Origin: an uncultured Oscillospiraceae bacterium
GTDB lineage: Bacteria; Bacillota; Clostridia; Oscillospirales; Oscillospiraceae
NCBI GenBank assembly: GCA_910585155.1
Contig: CAJUEC010000047.1
Span: 1-15,847, forward strand
Direction: 5' to 3'
DNA: 15,847 nt
In this document: positions 6,941-13,543 of the stretch, one piece after another
Position numbering within the stretch: the first letter of the stretch is position 1
How the letters are laid out: the number at the start of each line of letters is the position of its first letter
Made by a program: the position numbers and the translations under genes
Notes under the pieces: generated by a model
What the model was told of the DNA's origin: nothing
Seen by the model: only the letters and a program-made list of their open reading frames with translations
Database searches by the model: none

Positions 6941-7446
6941 CTGCCCCGCCGTTTCGGCGGCTTGGGGCGGTCAAAAATGCTGGCGTTGATCCGTTCCGTC
7001 TCCTGATGCACCTCCTGAACAGCGTGTTCCCATGCCTTTTTCAGCGCAGACACCGGCAGTCCGTTCTGTTGGTAGCCCTCCAGGATACCGTTGTAGTAGG
7101 ACTCGGTGGGCAGCATGGGTTCCCGGAAGCGGTCATCCATAATATAGGCCATAACAGACAGGGAGCGGCCCTCGCTGTCCCGGACGGTAACCATCTTCTT
7201 GTCATAAAAGCGGGGATAGCCCTCGTAGCGATCCAGGGAGCGCTCACACGACTGCGTGATGCTCCACAGCAGACCCTGGACGGTCTCGCCCTCCTTGGGG
7301 GCGATGGTGGCGAAGCCGCCCCTGCGGAACAGCAGTTCATAGTTCTCCAAAGTCACCGGCCCCACCACCGAGGCGTCCGGGCAGCGGTACTCCATCTGGC
7401 CCAGGTTGATATTGGACCCATAGGCGAAATACAAGGTATTTTCCAT
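6928..7446 (-). CDS. gamma-glutamylcyclotransferase / AIG2-like protein
   Basis: 172 residues. The substrate loop YFAYGSNINLGQM (residues 6-18) and the RYEGYP segment with the likely catalytic Glu at residue 75 are typical of the GGCT/AIG2 fold, which cyclises gamma-glutamyl groups to 5-oxoproline and releases the attached amine. A GTG at 7452 is in frame, but GGAGG lies seven bases before the ATG at 7446, so the latter is preferred. The real substrate is unknown; the nearby amidoligase suggests a gamma-glutamyl or isopeptide product rather than glutathione. It ends in a basic tail (RPKPPKRRGSHDR). Confidence 0.85.
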   Translation of the reverse strand: MENTLYFAYGSNINLGQMEYRCPDASVVGPVTLENYELLFRRGGFATIAPKEGETVQGLLWSITQSCERSLDRYEGYPRFYDKKMVTVRDSEGRSLSVMAYIMDDRFREPMLPTESYYNGILEGYQQNGLPVSALKKAWEHAVQEVHQETERINASIFDRPKPPKRRGSHDR

Positions 7447-7448
7447 AG

Positions 7449-7703
7449 TCACTCCTCCAAAATAACCAGCGCCCCGGCCTTGGCCAGATGGGCGAACATG
7501 GCCAGCGCCTGCCCCTCCACACCGGACTCCGGCAGGGGACAGTCCAGGTCGGTGGCCCGGATGAAGTTGCTCCGAAGCTGGTAGATATAGCTCTCCGTAT
7601 CCGGGTACTCGGTGGGATCGAAGGTTTGCTGGCGGAGCTGCTCCATGATCTCCACGGCACTGCCCTGGTAGGCGCGTTCGTCAATGCAAATTTTCATTGT
7701 CAT
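7449..7703 (-). CDS. 84-residue protein between amidoligase and cyclotransferase
   Basis: The ATG at 7703 overlaps the amidoligase stop by four bases; a second ATG two codons later is also possible. The protein is acidic, with a strand-like MTMKICIDERAYQGSA opening, a helix (VEIMEQLRQQ), and a C-terminal hydrophobic segment ending VILEE. Only two bases separate it from the cyclotransferase start, so all three genes are likely translated together. No family recognised. It might be a substrate or accessory of the neighbouring enzymes, but the terminal Glu codons also form the next ribosome binding site, so this is a guess. Confidence 0.75.
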   Translation of the reverse strand: MTMKICIDERAYQGSAVEIMEQLRQQTFDPTEYPDTESYIYQLRSNFIRATDLDCPLPESGVEGQALAMFAHLAKAGALVILEE

Positions 7704-8677
7704 CTCTCACTTTCACGGCGTTTTTTCTTCTTTTGATTGGCCGGGTAGCTGTCCTTATCGTGGCGCCACGCCCTATCCCCCTCCAGGTGGGCGAGTAAAT
7801 GGTCACGGGTATGCTTGAACTCCTCTCCGTTGAGGCCCAGGCGGACCAGCCAGACCCGGAAGGTGAACAGCTCGTTCTCGCTTTTGGTCTTGCGCATGAC
7901 GGTGCTGCGCTGGGCGATGGCCTGGGCGGAGATGGCAAGGCACAGGTTCACATAGGCGGCTATTTTTCCGGCGTGGAGGGTAGCGTTGAAGCACCGCCAT
8001 TCCACGGTGCCGCGGTAAAAGACAGAATGCAGATTCAAGGCATGGTAGCGTGTCCAGTTATAATGCTCGGTGTTTTCCACGACTCCTTCGTACCACACCC
8101 GTTCCAACTGGGTGAGGTCGGTGGTCTCGTCCGAGGACAGCGTCCGGGCCTGCCGCAGCATGGGTTCCCGTACCTTTTTGCACCAGCGCTCCGCTCTGGA
8201 TTCGCTCACCTGCAAAGCCTTAAATAAAATATCTTCCTTGGAATACATGATGCCGATCAGGTTCTTCAGGCTCTGGCGGTTGTGGTTGGCGGCGTCCACA
8301 TGGACGTGGATGCCGCAGGAGCCGTTGACCTTGGCCCCGGCCTTTCGCACCCGGCGCACACATTCCTGGAACTTGGGCAGTTCAGCGTAGGTCAGCTTGG
8401 GCGTGACCATCTCCACCTGATACTCTCTGCTGTCCGTACCGGAAGCGGATATGTACCCGCCCGCAGTTTTCTTCTCTGGCTTGATGCTGCTGTCGCTCAT
8501 CAGCTTCCACACCTTGCCCTCCGGGTCGGTCACGCCCCAGGTGTCGTAATAGGTCCCCAGATATTGGGGCGATGTTCCAAAATAGGCGGCCAGCGCCTCG
8601 GCGGCCTGCCTGCGGGTGATGCCCGTCATCTCCACTTCCACACCGAAGCATTGGTCCTTGATGCCGATCTCGCTCAT
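7700..8677 (-). CDS. amidoligase-family enzyme (COOH-NH2 ligase fold)
   Basis: 325 residues with the ordered motifs of the amidoligase superfamily, which shares the glutamine-synthetase fold and forms amide bonds between a carboxylate and an amine using ATP: FGVEVEM at 11-17, SDSSI at 61-65, YQVEMVTP at 86-93, CGIHVHVD at 121-128, and VEWRCFNATLHAGKI at 225-239. The metal-binding acidic residues and His appear intact. Published comparative genomics links this superfamily to AIG2-like cyclotransferases, and that partner is present two genes downstream. The substrate may be a small molecule or a protein side chain. Start ATG at 8677 overlaps the methyltransferase stop. It ends in the tail NQKKKKRRESER. 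Confidence 0.9.
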   Translation of the reverse strand: MSEIGIKDQCFGVEVEMTGITRRQAAEALAAYFGTSPQYLGTYYDTWGVTDPEGKVWKLMSDSSIKPEKKTAGGYISASGTDSREYQVEMVTPKLTYAELPKFQECVRRVRKAGAKVNGSCGIHVHVDAANHNRQSLKNLIGIMYSKEDILFKALQVSESRAERWCKKVREPMLRQARTLSSDETTDLTQLERVWYEGVVENTEHYNWTRYHALNLHSVFYRGTVEWRCFNATLHAGKIAAYVNLCLAISAQAIAQRSTVMRKTKSENELFTFRVWLVRLGLNGEEFKHTRDHLLAHLEGDRAWRHDKDSYPANQKKKKRRESER

Positions 8678-9840
8678 GCGGCCGCATCCTCCCTTCGGAG
8701 CTGCTCATCCACCGCCCGGATTCGGCGGCCTATGGCCTCAATCACATTGACGGTGACAGAATTGCCCGCCTGTTTATACGCCTGAGCGTCCGAGGTGATG
8801 GCCAGCAGGCGGTCGATCTGGTCCTCCGCGAAGCCCTGGAGGCGGAGGCACTCCCTGGGCATCAGGCGGCGGATACGCCCGCCGCGCTCCACGATGCCCT
8901 GGATGCTGCTGGTCTCCAGGGTGTGGGCGATGTCGCGGCCCACACGGCCGCGGCGGGTGTTGCTCCCGGCGTAGCCCAGATCCACGGTGTCGCCGGGGCC
9001 TGCCTCCTTGTAGCCCCGCTTGGTGGCCTCCTTGATCAGCAGCACCCCGGAGCGCTCCCTGGGGTGGGTGGACAGGCTCGTCTGCCCGTACCGGGCGGTG
9101 AGACACCGGGCGATCTCCGTCTGTTCCGGCGCACCTTTGCTCAGGTCCACCAGGTACAGACCTGTCTTGCCGCCCATGCCGCCTGCGCCGGAGGTCTGGG
9201 TGCAGGCTAACCCTTCCGGGTCGTAGACTCTCGATCCCTGTGGCCCGCCGATGAGCTGTATAAGAGCTTTTGCGTCATCTCCGAAGACAGGAAGTATTTG
9301 GCCGGCGCATCGGGGATCAAGATAGCAGATAAGGAACACCCGCTTCCGCGATTGGGGGACGTGGAAATTGGCGCTGTTAAGCACTGACCACTCGACATGA
9401 TACCCCAGCTCATCCAGCGCGGAGAGGATGACAGCAAACGTCCTCCCCTGGTCATGCGTGAGAAGGCCGGGAACATTTTCAAGCAGCAAATACGCAGGCT
9501 TCCTTGCTTCAGCCAGTCGGGCAATCTCAAAGAAGAGAGCGCCTCTGGGGTCAGCAAAGCCCAATTTATGCCCTGATGCTGACCACGATTGACACGGAAA
9601 ACCGGCGCAAAGCAGGTCGAAATCCGGCATTCCGCCGGGGTCGATTTTGGTTGCGTCTGGATAGTATACTTCCTCCTTCCCAATATCGTGGATGGCACGG
9701 TAGCTGGCGTCGGCGTACTTGTCGATCTCGCAGTGGCCGACACACTGGAAACCGCCTGCGCGGGTCAGTCCGGCCCGGAAGCCGCCGATCCCCGCGAACA
9801 TATCAAAATAGCGGATCAGATCATTCGTCACCTCCATCAT
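8674..9840 (-). CDS. dcm: DNA C5-cytosine methyltransferase; start uncertain
   Basis: About 388 residues. Motifs in order: FAGIGGFRAG (15-24, SAM binding), the catalytic AGFPCQSWS with Cys 83, LLLENV (118-123), QSRKRVF (163-169) and AGNSVTVNVIEAIG (358-371). It transfers methyl groups from SAM to cytosine in DNA; the specificity region (about 200-320) is short. No restriction endonuclease lies next to it, so it is probably a solitary protective or regulatory methylase. Start choice is difficult: the ATG pair at 9840/9837 lacks a ribosome binding site, whereas a perfect GGAGGTGA in the parR end points to an ATG at 9824 in the wrong frame. An ATG at 9876 is also in frame. Confidence 0.92.
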   Translation of the reverse strand: MMEVTNDLIRYFDMFAGIGGFRAGLTRAGGFQCVGHCEIDKYADASYRAIHDIGKEEVYYPDATKIDPGGMPDFDLLCAGFPCQSWSASGHKLGFADPRGALFFEIARLAEARKPAYLLLENVPGLLTHDQGRTFAVILSALDELGYHVEWSVLNSANFHVPQSRKRVFLICYLDPRCAGQILPVFGDDAKALIQLIGGPQGSRVYDPEGLACTQTSGAGGMGGKTGLYLVDLSKGAPEQTEIARCLTARYGQTSLSTHPRERSGVLLIKEATKRGYKEAGPGDTVDLGYAGSNTRRGRVGRDIAHTLETSSIQGIVERGGRIRRLMPRECLRLQGFAEDQIDRLLAITSDAQAYKQAGNSVTVNVIEAIGRRIRAVDEQLRREDAAA

Positions 9841-10126
9841 TTTGCAGCGCAAGCAGAAAGCCGAGGACATTGTCATCCAAGTCCCCGGCCCCCTGCGGCT
9901 GCCCGGTTTTTTCTTTTACAGAGATAAATTCCACGCTGTGCAGTTCCTCCCGGATGACCGCGCGGATCTCCTCCAGCAGAGCGTCCCGTTTATAGCCCTT
10001 GCAGATCATCCAGCACACAGCGTCCGTCCGCTGTCCAGCGGGGATAGCCCGGATGATTCCCCACGCCTCCCGCTGGTGGGGAGCGGAGAGGTTGAGGGAG
10101 AGGTTCACCCGCCGCTTATCCGCCAC
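9821..10126 (-). CDS. ParR-like ribbon-helix-helix partner of ParM
   Basis: 101 residues directly downstream of the ParM-like gene, the usual order in type II (actin-based) partition systems. Residues 5-45 (RRVNLSLNLSAPHQREAWGIIRAIPAGQR) resemble the ParR/StbB ribbon-helix-helix opening, with a basic strand followed by two helices; a second helix region (LLEEIRAVIREEL) follows, and the C-terminus is acidic (NDGGDE). In known systems ParR binds centromere repeats and caps the ParM filament through its C-terminal tail. Start is a GTG at 10126, overlapping parM by 11 bases. The call rests mainly on position and fold pattern. Confidence 0.75.
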   Translation of the reverse strand: MADKRRVNLSLNLSAPHQREAWGIIRAIPAGQRTDAVCWMICKGYKRDALLEEIRAVIREELHSVEFISVKEKTGQPQGAGDLDDNVLGFLLALQNDGGDE

Positions 10127-11048
10127 CCTTCACACCCCGCGACAACTGGCCCACAAGGCGCTCGTAGCCCTTGGCATTCAGACATACGTCATCCATGATA
10201 AGCGGGCGGCACAGGCCGTCTGTGGCCGACACATGGCGCTTCAGCAGCGCCGCCCCGCCGCCCAGGAAGACGGCGGGCATGGCGCGGGCATCCAGGCCGC
10301 TCTCCGTGATGGCGGACAGCAGGCGGCGGGTATAGGCTCCGGCCTCCCGGTGGATGATCTCCCTGGCCTGTTCGCCCATACTGCCCGCCTCGCCCCGCAG
10401 GACACTCTCAATCTGCGCCGCTGTCATGGACAGGCCCAGGGCGCGGCGCACCTGCTCCGCGATCTCGTCCAGACAGCGGATCATGCCCAGCTCCAGGCTC
10501 CGGCAGGTGCCGGCGTTGGGGATGCGGTTGTCCAGCCGCATCAGGTCCACCGTCCAGCCCCCGATGTCCGCCACGATGACGGAGGGTTCATCCAGAAGCT
10601 CATGCTGGGTCAGCACGGCGGCGTAGCCCTGGGGGAACAGGGACACCTCCGCGATGGTGACGTTGTAGGCGACGCCCTCATAGCGAAAGGACACCGGCTG
10701 GCCGTCCCGGAGCAGGTAGGCCCGGAACTTTTTCTTGTCCCGCCCGAAGCTGGTGAGCGGCAGGCCCGCCGCAAGATGGACAGCGGCGGTGGGTTCCGCG
10801 CCCCGGTGGGCCAGCTCTTTGGCAATAGCGGCGAGGGTCAAGAGGTAGTAGTCCTCCGTGACCGTTTTGTCTTTCTGGAGCGGCTGCCGCCCGCTGCCCA
10901 CCACATAGAACCTGCCGCCGTATTCCAGCACATCCTGCTGGGTGTAGGGTTCATGCTCATACTCCACCAGCCCGGTGGGGAAAGCGCAGTGGGTGGTTTT
11001 CATGGCGGCGTAGCCGTGATCCACCCCGATGGTGATGGTCTCGCTCAT
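10116..11048 (-). CDS. parM: ParM/StbA-like actin-family segregation ATPase
   Basis: 310 residues with actin-fold nucleotide motifs: the first phosphate loop GVDHGYAAMK (8-17), the second DIGGWTVDL with Asp 161 (161-169), and the adenosine motif VFLGGGAALL (260-269). This matches plasmid ParM/StbA proteins, which polymerise with ATP to push apart plasmid copies in the cytoplasm. Length and motif spacing are normal. The ATG at 11048 overlaps the DUF4240 stop by four bases. The downstream ParR-like gene completes the protein pair. The centromere (parC) usually lies just upstream of parM, but here that space is occupied by coding sequence with only a two-copy 10-base repeat. Confidence 0.92.
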   Translation of the reverse strand: MSETITIGVDHGYAAMKTTHCAFPTGLVEYEHEPYTQQDVLEYGGRFYVVGSGRQPLQKDKTVTEDYYLLTLAAIAKELAHRGAEPTAAVHLAAGLPLTSFGRDKKKFRAYLLRDGQPVSFRYEGVAYNVTIAEVSLFPQGYAAVLTQHELLDEPSVIVADIGGWTVDLMRLDNRIPNAGTCRSLELGMIRCLDEIAEQVRRALGLSMTAAQIESVLRGEAGSMGEQAREIIHREAGAYTRRLLSAITESGLDARAMPAVFLGGGAALLKRHVSATDGLCRPLIMDDVCLNAKGYERLVGQLSRGVKGGG

Positions 11049-11728
11049 CTGGAATCACCTCGATTCTTCTTGATTCTTCTGCTCTTTTTTTCTGTAGCAC
11101 GAACCATTTTGATTTCCGGGTTAGTGAGGTTCCAAGTATCGTCACGCTGCCTGATTCTCTGTGCCAACTCCTCCGGCGTCAAATATTTAGCGCATAGTTT
11201 TGGCAGGTAGGCGGCAGTCTCGCTCCAGGTATAGGGATACCCGATCCCTTCGCCATACACAATATCCGGCTCGATCTTCTCCGACCATGCACGGGATACG
11301 GCGGGGTCAAAATCTTCGTAAGTGTTCCGTCCAGTGAGTTCCTCATAAGCGTAACTACCTACATAGCAGATCGTTTCAAAACAGCAGTCCCCATAGACAG
11401 GTACATCCGCCAATGAGTCCGGGTCCTTCAGCGCGGCCATGTACACATCCCGGCCCTGGGCGATCAGCCAGCCCCGGAAGTCGGTAAAACCGTCATCGGT
11501 GCAGCCGTCCAACATGACAGAGGCGGCGCTCCAGAGGCCGTATTTGTATGCCGCCGCCCGATACGCAAAAGCGGCATAGTCGAAATTCAGGGCCTGCTCC
11601 GGCCCCATCTCTATCAGCCGGTCCTCCAGCCATTGGCAGAAGGCATCCTGGTCCTGGCCGCACTGCTCCTTTGCCTGGGCGATCAGTTCCCAGAAGGTGT
11701 CCTTGTTGATCTCACTGATACTGCTCAC
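11045..11728 (-). CDS. DUF4240 domain protein
   Basis: 227 residues. The N-terminal 130 residues match the DUF4240 pattern: DTFWELIAQAKEQC at the start, SAASVMLDGCTDDGFTDFRGWLIAQGRDVY at 67-96 and AALKDPDSLAD at 98-108. The domain occurs in bacterial proteins of unknown role. The start is a GTG that overlaps the upstream stop (GTGA) with GGAGGTGA upstream. The C-terminal part has a Tyr-rich segment (GEGIGYPYTWSETAAYLPK), then a strongly basic tail (EKKSRRIKKNRGDSR). It is placed directly before parM, but nothing shows a segregation role. Confidence 0.85.
   Translation of the reverse strand: MSSISEINKDTFWELIAQAKEQCGQDQDAFCQWLEDRLIEMGPEQALNFDYAAFAYRAAAYKYGLWSAASVMLDGCTDDGFTDFRGWLIAQGRDVYMAALKDPDSLADVPVYGDCCFETICYVGSYAYEELTGRNTYEDFDPAVSRAWSEKIEPDIVYGEGIGYPYTWSETAAYLPKLCAKYLTPEELAQRIRQRDDTWNLTNPEIKMVRATEKKSRRIKKNRGDSR
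11062..11081 (-). repeat. two-copy 10-base tandem repeat upstream of parM
   Basis: GATTCTTCTT then GATTCTTCTG, within the end of the DUF4240 gene and encoding part of its RIKKN tail. It is the only direct repeat I noticed just before parM. Two copies are far fewer than known ParR centromeres carry, so it may simply reflect the Lys-rich codons. Confidence 0.35.
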
Positions 11729-12378
11729 CGTGTCTCACCTCCCCGTTTTGGCTGCGGGCTGTGCTGCTTCAGTTCCGTTATAGCGCCCGCCTCCTGTTCC
11801 GGCTCTAAAAGGCTTTGAAAGCCCATTCTTTCCAGCACCTTCGCATAGAGCTGCTTTTCAAATGCCTGGTATTCGGAGGTAGAGGTATCCACCTCCCGCA
11901 GCGTGGCGGACTCGTAGGTGCTGCCGGGGATAATGTCCCAATCCACCGCCCGGAAGTGGACGGCGGTCAGCCAGTCCAAGAGGCTGTGGCCGCTCATCTC
12001 CTCAAACAGTCCCCGGTTGTCCTCATAAGGGAAACAGGACGGCACATCGATCCCCGTCAGTTCCTGAGCCATGCGGTACAGCGTAAAGGCGCTGGCGTCC
12101 AGGCCGGGGGAGATCGTATCGTAAAACCGTTTCAGCTCATCCGGCGTGGACAGCCGGGGGCAGAACTCCTCCAGGGCGGCCTGGAGCGCCTCTGCCTTGC
12201 TGGACAGGAACTTTGTGTAGTCTTTTTGCTCCTCCAATGTGAGCCGCAGTGAGCCTTGCTCCAGTTCGCTCTGTTCCAGCGCCTGCTGTGCCTGCCACAG
12301 CTCAGACCGGGCGGTCTCCAGCTCGGCGCGGGCGGCTGGGTACTCCCGGATGGCCCGGAGCATATCTCTCAGCCCCAT
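11725..12378 (-). CDS. hypothetical coiled-coil protein, 217 aa
   Basis: I chose the ATG at 12378 (MGLRDMLRAIREYPAARAEL) because it follows the upstream stop by two bases; the frame remains open further upstream but there encodes unlikely Pro/His-rich sequence overlapping the previous gene. Residues 14-75 are a probable coiled coil with heptad-like Leu/Ala and many Glu/Gln. Residues 80-195 form a separate domain (GIDVPSCFPYEDNRGLFEEM, then LLDWLTAVHFRAVDWD) that I do not recognise. It ends PQPKRGGETR. Oligomerisation through the coiled coil is likely; function unknown. Confidence 0.78.
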   Translation of the reverse strand: MGLRDMLRAIREYPAARAELETARSELWQAQQALEQSELEQGSLRLTLEEQKDYTKFLSSKAEALQAALEEFCPRLSTPDELKRFYDTISPGLDASAFTLYRMAQELTGIDVPSCFPYEDNRGLFEEMSGHSLLDWLTAVHFRAVDWDIIPGSTYESATLREVDTSTSEYQAFEKQLYAKVLERMGFQSLLEPEQEAGAITELKQHSPQPKRGGETR

Positions 12379-12380
12379 GG

Positions 12381-12800
12381 TCAGCCCGCCTTTCGGAACC
12401 GGGAGAGCAGTTGATCCAGCACACGGATGCGGCCCCGCACCTTCCCGGAGGATACGTCCAGCCCCTTCATCTGGCGCCGGATGCGGTAACGGATGGCTTT
12501 GAGGTCCTGCCGGTCGCTGCAGCACTCTATCACGATGTACTCGCTGCCGCGGGCCAGCACCTCCCGCCTGCCGTTCTCATCCCGGATGCTGGACATCAGC
12601 CGCTGGCCCAGCCGCTTCCGGTAGCTGTTCTGGAGGGCTTCCGCGTCCCCGGACACACCATGTTTTTTCAGAATGGCGGCGATCTCCCCGGAGCTGATCC
12701 GCATATTGGCGGACAGCACGTCCATGATCTCGTCCTCCGCCGCAGGGGGCAGGAGGGGCTTGGGAGGCCCCGCCGCCCGTGCGGGCTGCTGCTTGCTCAT
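12381..12800 (-). CDS. small basic protein, possible winged-helix DNA binder, 139 aa
   Basis: The ATG at 12800 overlaps the upstream stop by four bases. After a Pro/Ala-rich opening, residues 22-75 (EDEIMDVLSANMRISSGEIAAILKKHG, then a long basic helix) look like a helix-turn-helix or winged-helix unit, and REVLARGSEYIVIECC may be the wing strands. The C-terminus is very basic (YRIRRQMKGL, GKVRGRIRVLDQLLSRFRKAG). Net charge and pattern favour nucleic-acid binding. Its place three genes after parB-like and ssb would fit a replication or regulatory role, but this is inference. Confidence 0.75.
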   Translation of the reverse strand: MSKQQPARAAGPPKPLLPPAAEDEIMDVLSANMRISSGEIAAILKKHGVSGDAEALQNSYRKRLGQRLMSSIRDENGRREVLARGSEYIVIECCSDRQDLKAIRYRIRRQMKGLDVSSGKVRGRIRVLDQLLSRFRKAG

Positions 12801-13543
12801 CGCTCCACCCCTTTCTTTTCACGAGATTTTTTGATATTTTTGGGATGCTCCGGCAGTGGTACCCCAACATCCTCCGGGCAGTAGACATACATCCCCTTGA
12901 TGGCATGGGCCTGCTCGGAAACAAAACCGGCAGGCGCGACCTCCAGGCTGGCCGCCGCCAACACCGTCCGTTTGCGCCGGTCCTTCCGGGAGGTGTAGCT
13001 GTAGTGATGCTCCCCGTCCCGGTAGATGTGGATGCCCTCCGGCTCCCCGCGCTGTCTGGCATAGGCGGTTACAGCGTCTTTCTCCGCAATAAACGGGGGA
13101 ATGACGCCCTTCTGCAGCTCCGGGCCGATGCTGTTGACGTAGCGGATCATCTCCCGGATATCCCGACAGTCGAACTCCGGCGCGTCAAAGCCGTACCGCT
13201 CCGTGACCAGCGCCCACTTCATGCGCTCATGGGGGCTGTCCAGAGAGATCACAAAATATTTTCCGCCGCGCTCCCCGGACAGCGGCTCGAAGCGGGCATC
13301 GTCATACAGCGGCCCAGACAGCGGGCAGTTGTTCTTAAACCAGACGTAGTAATTGTCCAGGATAAAGGGGTCGGTGATGCCCATAACCACCCGGCCTATC
13401 TTCTTCAGCCGTCCCGCCAAAGCATGGTCCTGGCAAAACCAGTCATACCAGCCAGCCCTGCATTGTGTGTATCTGTCCTGGAGGCTAAAAGCCCCGGCCC
13501 GGAACTGCTCCTGCCACTGGCGGACAGACAGCTCATCCGGCAT
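12797..13543 (-). CDS. hypothetical protein, 248 aa
   Basis: The ATG at 13543 (MPDELSVRQWQEQFRAG) follows a GGGAGGTGA site and overlaps the parB-like stop by 11 bases. The protein is rich in Tyr, Trp and Phe (GWYDWFCQDHAL, NYYVWFKNNCPL) and has a central alpha/beta region (GKYFVISLDSPHERMKWALVTERYG). The C-terminal third is more basic and ends NIKKSREKKGVER, one of the Lys/Arg-rich tails repeated across this block. I recognise no family and no catalytic motif. The position directly after ssb and parB suggests a DNA-maintenance context only. Confidence 0.78.
   Translation of the reverse strand: MPDELSVRQWQEQFRAGAFSLQDRYTQCRAGWYDWFCQDHALAGRLKKIGRVVMGITDPFILDNYYVWFKNNCPLSGPLYDDARFEPLSGERGGKYFVISLDSPHERMKWALVTERYGFDAPEFDCRDIREMIRYVNSIGPELQKGVIPPFIAEKDAVTAYARQRGEPEGIHIYRDGEHHYSYTSRKDRRKRTVLAAASLEVAPAGFVSEQAHAIKGMYVYCPEDVGVPLPEHPKNIKKSREKKGVER

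Noticed and set aside
8674..9840. A complete restriction-modification system around the methyltransferase
   Set aside because: Neighbouring genes are ParR-like and an amidoligase; no endonuclease motif was seen on either side.
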